In this document: piece after piece, positions 59,882 to 64,000 of the stretch
Layout of the letters: each line of letters begins with the position of its first letter
How positions within the stretch are numbered: the stretch's first letter is position 1
Assembly: GCF_027921845.1 (NCBI RefSeq)
Contig: NZ_BSEN01000010.1
Coordinates: 67,834 to 131,833, forward strand
Direction: 5' to 3'
DNA: 64,000 nt
From: Leifsonia poae
Lineage (GTDB): Bacteria > Actinomycetota > Actinomycetes > Actinomycetales > Microbacteriaceae
The notes under the pieces: generated by a model
What the model saw: only the letters and a program-made list of their open reading frames with translations
The model's database searches: none
Told to the model about the DNA's origin: nothing
Made by a program: the position numbers and the translations under genes

Positions 59882-59897
59882 TTTACAGCGCTGCATT
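59882..59897. promoter_or_regulatory. CAGCGCTG operator upstream of GH2 gene
   Basis: TTTACAGCGCTGCATT repeats the core of the site at 58718 (TTACAGCGCTGGAAA). A weak promoter, TTGCTG (59875-59880), 17 bp, TCTAGT (59898-59903), brackets it. The expected transcription start falls close to the GTG at 59912, so the message may have almost no leader. Confidence 0.65.
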
Positions 59898-59917
59898 TCT
59901 AGTGCACGATAGTGGTC

Positions 59918-61756
59918 ATGACTTTCGACGCTGCAAGCACCCTCGACGGAACGTATCCCCGGCCCCAACTCGTCCGCGAGCAGTGGTGCGACCTCGGGGG
60001 TGAGTGGGCGTTCGCATACGACGACGCCGACGCGGGCGTGCGCGAGGCGTGGTTCGGCGACGACGACGCAGGCCGGTTCGATCGCACGATCGTCGTCCCG
60101 TTCCCGCCGGAGTCGCCGGCGTCGGGAATCGGCGACACGGGATTCCATCCGGTCGTCTGGTACCGGCGCGAGCTGACAGCGGCCGATCTCGCGGCGGCCG
60201 GACACGGTGCGTCGACACGGCTGATGCTGAACTTCGGGGCGGTCGACTATCGTGCCACGGTCTGGGTCGGCGGGATGCTCGCCGGGACGCACGAGGGAGG
60301 CGGATCACCGTTCTCACTGGACGTCACGGAACTGGTGCGCGGGGACGCGGCCGGCAGCACGTATGGCGTCGCCGTCGTCCTGCGCGCCGAGGACGACCCC
60401 GCTGACCTGTCGCAGCCGCGCGGCAAGCAGGACTGGCACCTCGAGCCGCACGCGATCTGGTACCACCGCACCACCGGCATCTGGCAGCCGGTCTGGCTGG
60501 AGGCCGTGCCCGAGGTGGCGATCGAGCGCATCCACTGGACGCCCGATCTCGTGAACGCGTCCGTCGGCGCTCGCGTCCGTTTCACGCGTCCGGCGCCCGA
60601 GGGTGCCGAGCTCTCGATCGGGCTCACGTTCGAGGGCCGCGCTCTCGGGTCGGTGCTGCTGCCCGCATCCGGCCGATCGGTCGAGGTCGTCGTGCCGCTG
60701 CCGGAGCAGCGCAACGGACAGGCGTACGAGCACCTGCTGTGGTCGCCGGAGCACCCGCGGCTCGTGGATGCCGAGGTGACCCTGTCGGCGGGTGGCGCAT
60801 CCGGTGCGGATGTCGTGCACTCGTATCTGGGGCTGCGTTCGGCGGCCGTCGCGAGCGGACGATTCCTGCTCAACGACCGGCCGTACTACGTGCGCTCCGT
60901 GCTCAACCAGGGCTACTGGCCGGAGTCGCACCTCGCCGCACCGTCGGTCGACGGCCTCCGCGCGGAGGCGCAGCTCATCAAAGACCTCGGTTTCAACGCG
61001 GCCCGACTTCACCAGAAGTTCGAGGATCCGCGGTTCCTGTTCTTCGCAGACACGCTGGGGCTGCTGATCTGGGGCGAATCCCCCGCCGCCTACGAATTCA
61101 CGCCGACGGCGGTCAACCGGATGACCCGCGAATGGACCGACATCGTGGACCGCGACTACTCGCATCCGTCGATCGTCACCTGGGTGCCGACCAACGAGAG
61201 CTGGGGCGTGCAGCACCTCGCCCACGATGCCCGGATGCGCGACTACGCGGCCGCGCTCGTGCGGCTCACGAAGGCCCTCGACCCCACGCGTCCGGTGATC
61301 TCGAACGACGGCTGGGAGCACGTGAACTCCGACATCCTGTCGGTGCACGATTACGAATCGTCGGGCCCGGTCGTGGCGGCGCGTTACGGAACGGCGTCGG
61401 CGATCGACGCGCTGTTCGACGGTCTCGGCCCCGCCGGCCGCCGGATGCTCGTCGAGGGCACGCGCGACACTTCGGCCCCCGTGATGCTCACGGAGTTCGG
61501 CGGAGTCTCGTTCGTCGACCGTGCCCATGAGGTCGACGGCGCCTGGGGCTACTCGGCCGCCTCGAGCGCCGAGGACTTCGGCGACCGCGTCGGTGCCCTC
61601 GTCGAGGCGACGCTGGCCAGCCCGGTGCTGGCGGGCTTCTGCTACACCCAGCTCGCCGATACGGGCCAGGAGACCAACGGCCTCGTCACCGACGACCGCC
61701 GCCCCAAGCTGCCGATCGAGCGCCTCCGCGCGATCATCGCGGGGCCGCGCGCGTAG
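59918..61756 (+). CDS. Glycoside hydrolase family 2 enzyme
   Basis: This 612-residue enzyme has the GH2 domain order. The sugar-binding jelly roll includes RPQLVREQWCDLGGEWAFAY and WYHRTTGIWQPVWLEAVP, followed by an immunoglobulin-like domain (about residues 200-300) and a TIM barrel from about 310. The acid/base Glu is in VTWVPTNESWGVQ and the nucleophile Glu in PVMLTEFGGVSF. No signal peptide is visible, so it acts in the cytosol on imported oligosaccharides. It could be a beta-galactosidase, beta-glucuronidase or beta-mannosidase; the motifs do not decide. ATG 59918 is used; an in-frame GTG two codons earlier may be the start of a leaderless message. Confidence 0.9.
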   Translation: MTFDAASTLDGTYPRPQLVREQWCDLGGEWAFAYDDADAGVREAWFGDDDAGRFDRTIVVPFPPESPASGIGDTGFHPVVWYRRELTAADLAAAGHGASTRLMLNFGAVDYRATVWVGGMLAGTHEGGGSPFSLDVTELVRGDAAGSTYGVAVVLRAEDDPADLSQPRGKQDWHLEPHAIWYHRTTGIWQPVWLEAVPEVAIERIHWTPDLVNASVGARVRFTRPAPEGAELSIGLTFEGRALGSVLLPASGRSVEVVVPLPEQRNGQAYEHLLWSPEHPRLVDAEVTLSAGGASGADVVHSYLGLRSAAVASGRFLLNDRPYYVRSVLNQGYWPESHLAAPSVDGLRAEAQLIKDLGFNAARLHQKFEDPRFLFFADTLGLLIWGESPAAYEFTPTAVNRMTREWTDIVDRDYSHPSIVTWVPTNESWGVQHLAHDARMRDYAAALVRLTKALDPTRPVISNDGWEHVNSDILSVHDYESSGPVVAARYGTASAIDALFDGLGPAGRRMLVEGTRDTSAPVMLTEFGGVSFVDRAHEVDGAWGYSAASSAEDFGDRVGALVEATLASPVLAGFCYTQLADTGQETNGLVTDDRRPKLPIERLRAIIAGPRA

Positions 61757-61771
61757 CCTCAGGGCCGTCGT

Positions 61772-61834
61772 AATCGAGTCCGGGAGAAATCACGTCGCGC
61801 GCCGCGTGGCGAGCGACTTCTCCCGGACTCGATT
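61772..61834. repeat. Long intergenic inverted repeat, family A copy 2
   Basis: The 20-bp arms 61772-61791 and 61815-61834 (starting AATCGAGTCCGGGAGAAA) pair with one mismatch around a 23-bp spacer. The arm core is identical to the repeat at 6587-6644. It lies between convergent genes. The two spacers differ, so the arms rather than the loop are conserved. Confidence 0.9.
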
Positions 61835-61856
61835 GCGTGCGCGGCCGGCGGGCGCG

Positions 61857-62621
61857 CTAGGCGTTGTCTTTGCGGAAGGTGCGCGTGCCGACCCAGAGGC
61901 CGGCGACGAACAGGATCAGCGTCCAGACGACGCCCCAGAGCACAGCGGTCGTCCAGAAGTCACCCGTGAACAGCGACCGGATGCCCGTGACGACGTACTT
62001 GATCGGCATGAAGTCGCTGAGGGTGACGAGCCATTGCGGAGCGCCGGTCGCCGTGCTGATCGGCAGCAGGATGCCCGACAGCAGCAGCACCGGGAGCGAG
62101 ATGCTGTTCAGGATGGGGGCCAGCGCATCCTCGCTCTTCGTGGTCAGCGCGAGGGCGTTCGACGACGCGGAGCACGCGCCACCGAGCAGCACCGTGAGCA
62201 CAAGGCCGAGGATCATGCCGGGGATCGAGCCGGTGAGCCCGAACAGGAACCCGAGCGCGACGAGCACGATGCCCTGAACGGTGAGCAGGGCGAGGTCGCG
62301 CAGCACACGCCCGAGCAGCAGTGCGGTGCGGCTGGCCGGCGTGACGCGCTCGGCCTCGATGACGCCCTCGCGCCACTCGGAGATGAGCCCGAAGCCGGCG
62401 AAGAGCGCGCCGAACAGGGCGAGCTGCACGAGCAGTCCGGGGACGAAGAACGTGTACGCGTTGTCCGTTCCGATCTCCGCGGCCAGCGGCTCGAGCAGCG
62501 GGCCGAACAGGCACAGGTAGAGCACCGGCTGGGCGAGGCCGATGATCACCCAGGCGGGATTGCGGAGCGCGAGGCGCATCTGGCGGCGGAAGATGATCCA
62601 GGTCTGGTTGGCGAAAGTCAT
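61857..62621 (-). CDS. ABC-2 type exporter permease (DrrB-like)
   Basis: This 254-residue protein has six predicted helices. The N-terminal segment WIIFRRQMRLALRNPAWVII and the loop SEWREGVIEAERVTPASRTA between TM2 and TM3 are typical of DrrB-type permeases. SDFMPIKYVVTGIRSLFTGD lies between the last two helices. AAGGA precedes the ATG by 7 nt. It follows the DrrA-type ATPase by 31 nt and the two form an efflux pump of the daunorubicin type; the substrate here is unknown. Confidence 0.91.
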   Translation of the reverse strand: MTFANQTWIIFRRQMRLALRNPAWVIIGLAQPVLYLCLFGPLLEPLAAEIGTDNAYTFFVPGLLVQLALFGALFAGFGLISEWREGVIEAERVTPASRTALLLGRVLRDLALLTVQGIVLVALGFLFGLTGSIPGMILGLVLTVLLGGACSASSNALALTTKSEDALAPILNSISLPVLLLSGILLPISTATGAPQWLVTLSDFMPIKYVVTGIRSLFTGDFWTTAVLWGVVWTLILFVAGLWVGTRTFRKDNA

Positions 62622-62652
62622 GATGAGTCCTTGGGGAATCGGGGCGGCGGCG

Positions 62653-63618
62653 TCAGACGTCTTCGCGCAGCGAGCGGCCGGTCATGGTCAGGAAGACGTC
62701 GTCGAGCGTCGGGCGGCGCACCTCGATGGCGGCCAGTTCCACGCCGGCGGCGTCGAGCGAGCGCAGCAGGGGCGGGAGCTCGGTGCCGGCGGCGGGCACG
62801 CGGATGCTCACGACGCGCCCGTCGATGACGGGTTCACCGCCACCGATCGCCGCGAGCTGGGATGCCGCGGTCGGCACGTGGCGCTCATCGTGCAGCACGA
62901 GTTCGATGAGGTCGCCGGCGACCTGACGCTTCAGAGCATCCGGGGTGTCGGAGGCCACGATCGAGCCGTGGTCGATGACCAGGATGCGGTCGCAGAGCGC
63001 GTCCGCCTCGTCCAGGTAGTGGGTGGTCAGGAACACGGTGCTGCCGCGCTTGGTGCGCAAGTCGGCGATGTGGGTCCAAAGATTGGCGCGGGCCTGCGGG
63101 TCGAGGCCGGTGGTCGGCTCGTCCAGGAAGACGAGCTTTGGGTCGTGCACGAGGCCCATTGCGATGTCGAGCCGACGGCGCTGGCCACCGGACATCGTCT
63201 TGGGCTGGCGGGACCACATCCCGTCGAGCTCGAGCTGCTCGAAGAGCTCCTTGCCGCGTCGGGTGGCCTGCGCTGCGCTGATGCCGTAGAGGAGTCCGTG
63301 GTCGACGATCTCCTCCCCCGCCCTGGCCTCGGATGCGGTGGAGCCGCTCTGCGAGACGTAACCGATGCTCTTGCGCACGTTGATCGCGTCTTTCGCGAGG
63401 TCGAAACCGGCGACCGTCGCGGTGCCGGTGGTCGGCTTGAGCAGGGTGGTCAGCATGCGGAGAGTCGTGGTCTTGCCGGCTCCATTGGGGCCGAGGAAGC
63501 CGACGATCTCCCCCTCTTCGACGTCGATGTCGACACCGGCGACCGCCTTGACGGCGACCTTCTCTCTGCCCCGCTTGGTGTCGAATGTTCGGGCGAGTCC
63601 TCTGGCGTGGATCACCAT
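62653..63618 (-). CDS. ABC-2 type exporter ATP-binding protein (DrrA-like)
   Basis: This 321-residue ATPase has Walker A FLGPNGAGKTTTLRMLTTL, Q-loop GYVSQSGSTASEARAGEEIV, signature TMSGGQRRRLDIAMGLVH, Walker B LVFLDEPTTGLDPQARANL and H-loop FLTTHYLDEADALCDR. The DrrA C-terminal domain ends in RRPTLDDVFLTMTGRSL. The SGSTASEARAGEE segment is characteristic of the DrrA group. The ATG has GAAGGAG 5 nt upstream. Palindromic operators lie upstream at 63758 and 63834-63860, so a PadR- or TetR-type repressor, not in this window, probably controls it. Confidence 0.93.
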   Translation of the reverse strand: MVIHARGLARTFDTKRGREKVAVKAVAGVDIDVEEGEIVGFLGPNGAGKTTTLRMLTTLLKPTTGTATVAGFDLAKDAINVRKSIGYVSQSGSTASEARAGEEIVDHGLLYGISAAQATRRGKELFEQLELDGMWSRQPKTMSGGQRRRLDIAMGLVHDPKLVFLDEPTTGLDPQARANLWTHIADLRTKRGSTVFLTTHYLDEADALCDRILVIDHGSIVASDTPDALKRQVAGDLIELVLHDERHVPTAASQLAAIGGGEPVIDGRVVSIRVPAAGTELPPLLRSLDAAGVELAAIEVRRPTLDDVFLTMTGRSLREDV

Positions 63619-63757
63619 GGCTCCTTCGTTCGGTGGTGGATGGGTGACTGTTGACGCGTGACTCGCGGGCGGTGGTTCGTGCGGCGTGATCGCGGGTTGC
63701 CGATCGCTGTACGTCGGCCGCTGGTCGCCGATCGCTTCATGAACCGTGGATCGCATT

Positions 63758-63773
63758 TCGCGATATATCGCGA
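63758..63773. promoter_or_regulatory. Perfect 16-bp palindrome TCGCGATATATCGCGA
   Basis: This perfect inverted repeat lies 140 bp upstream of the DrrA-type start. The ATAT-centred form resembles operators of PadR-family repressors that control such exporters in actinobacteria; that assignment is inference. Confidence 0.6.
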
Positions 63774-63830
63774 GTGACGTGACTCACCATAGAGCGCGCT
63801 CGCGGGTGAGTGCAAGCAAATTCGACGGAT

Positions 63831-63860
63831 TGTTCAAATTTGATTGTTCAACTTTGAACA
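63831..63860. promoter_or_regulatory. Tandem TGTTCAA operator-like palindromes
   Basis: TCAAATTTGA (63834-63843, perfect) is followed by TGTTCAACTTTGAACA (63845-63860, 7-bp arms). Both carry TGTTCAA half-sites, in an AT-rich island. They look like a double operator for a dimeric repressor. Confidence 0.6.
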
Positions 63861-63886
63861 GTGGCCTGGCAACCGGGCTGACCGAG

Positions 63887-63936
63887 TTGCGTGAAATGTG
63901 CGGTTGCGGGGTGGCGGGACCGCACATTTCACGCAA
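63887..63936. repeat. Long intergenic inverted repeat (TTGCGTGAAATGTGCGG arms)
   Basis: The 17-bp arms 63887-63903 and 63920-63936 are perfect inverse complements with a 16-bp spacer, and no T-tract follows. Architecture matches the other four long intergenic repeats, but the arm sequence is different. Confidence 0.9.
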
Positions 63937-64000
63937 GTCGACGGGCGCGGAGCGGGGGCGGCGCGGGGCGGCGCGGCGGGGCGCGGCGGAGCGTAGCGAG

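Larger units (their letters stand above)
63619..64000. other. Gene-free, palindrome-rich upstream region of DrrAB-type operon
   Basis: No credible ORF is seen. The region holds three separate palindromic elements listed individually. The last 60 bp are almost pure G and C (repeats of GCGGG and GGCGCGG). Confidence 0.6.

Noticed and set aside
63938..64000. Start of another gene at the right edge
   Set aside because: The sequence is low-complexity GCGGG/GGCGCGG without a convincing start, ribosome site or codon pattern on either strand.

Overview
The window is high-GC DNA with GTG starts, many apparently leaderless genes, LacI/ROK/PadR-style sugar and drug control, Nramp/MntR and a tRNA-Trp-secE-nusG-rplK-rplA block. 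This points to an actinobacterium. Gene content and the style of the proteins suggest the family Microbacteriaceae (Leifsonia or a close relative); that placement is inference. I see no rRNA, CRISPR array, integrase, transposase or IS, so this is a chromosomal segment.

Layout. 1-6.6 kb: end of an acetylxylan-esterase-like gene, a VOC/hydrolase/GNAT operon, cbs-metB (transsulfuration), and mntR facing mntH with a palindromic MntR-type operator. 6.6-18.3 kb: a multidrug-type ABC half-transporter; a LacI-controlled ABC sugar importer operon (binding protein, two permeases, small membrane protein, LacI); a P-loop kinase; MarR with an MFS exporter; an amino-acid permease; a methyltransferase. 18.3-19.9 kb: a small ORF, then rplJ-rplL with an attenuator-like leader. 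20-25.7 kb: alpha/beta hydrolase, OmpR-type two-component system, and a divergent MacB-type ABC pair. 25.8-36.7 kb: pentapeptide-repeat protein, a dense oxidative sugar-catabolism module (two TIM-barrel isomerase-like proteins, four Gfo/Idh/MocA oxidoreductases, ROK regulator, ThuA-domain protein), a YqaJ-type nuclease and a DUF998-type membrane protein. 36.8-40.5 kb: quinone oxidoreductase, GNAT, secreted S53 peptidase. 40.7-44.9 kb: rplA, rplK, nusG, secE, tRNA-Trp, aminotransferase. 45-52.2 kb: DUF559 nuclease-like protein, PspC/NarL-type envelope-stress module, ABC-2 exporter. 52.2-54.4 kb: RecQ with a phosphoribosyltransferase-like tail. 54.5-61.8 kb: a second LacI regulon (GH43 lipoprotein, ABC importer, LacI, GH2 enzyme). 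61.9-63.6 kb: DrrAB-type ABC exporter, followed by 0.4 kb of palindrome-rich DNA.

How it works together. The two sugar importers share a logic. A LacI repressor sits with its transporter, a palindromic operator overlaps the promoter, and no ATPase gene is present, so a shared MsiK/MalK-type ATPase elsewhere is expected. The 26.5-34 kb module looks like oxidation of a sugar or glycoside to a keto form followed by isomerase- or lyase-type steps, rather than classical kinase-driven catabolism.

The least explained feature is a set of five long, near-perfect intergenic inverted repeats (arms 15-22 bp, spacers 16-25 bp). They lie at 6587, 25740, 44916, 61772 and 63887. Two share the same arm sequence 55 kb apart, and one lies 66 bp upstream of a DUF559 nuclease gene.
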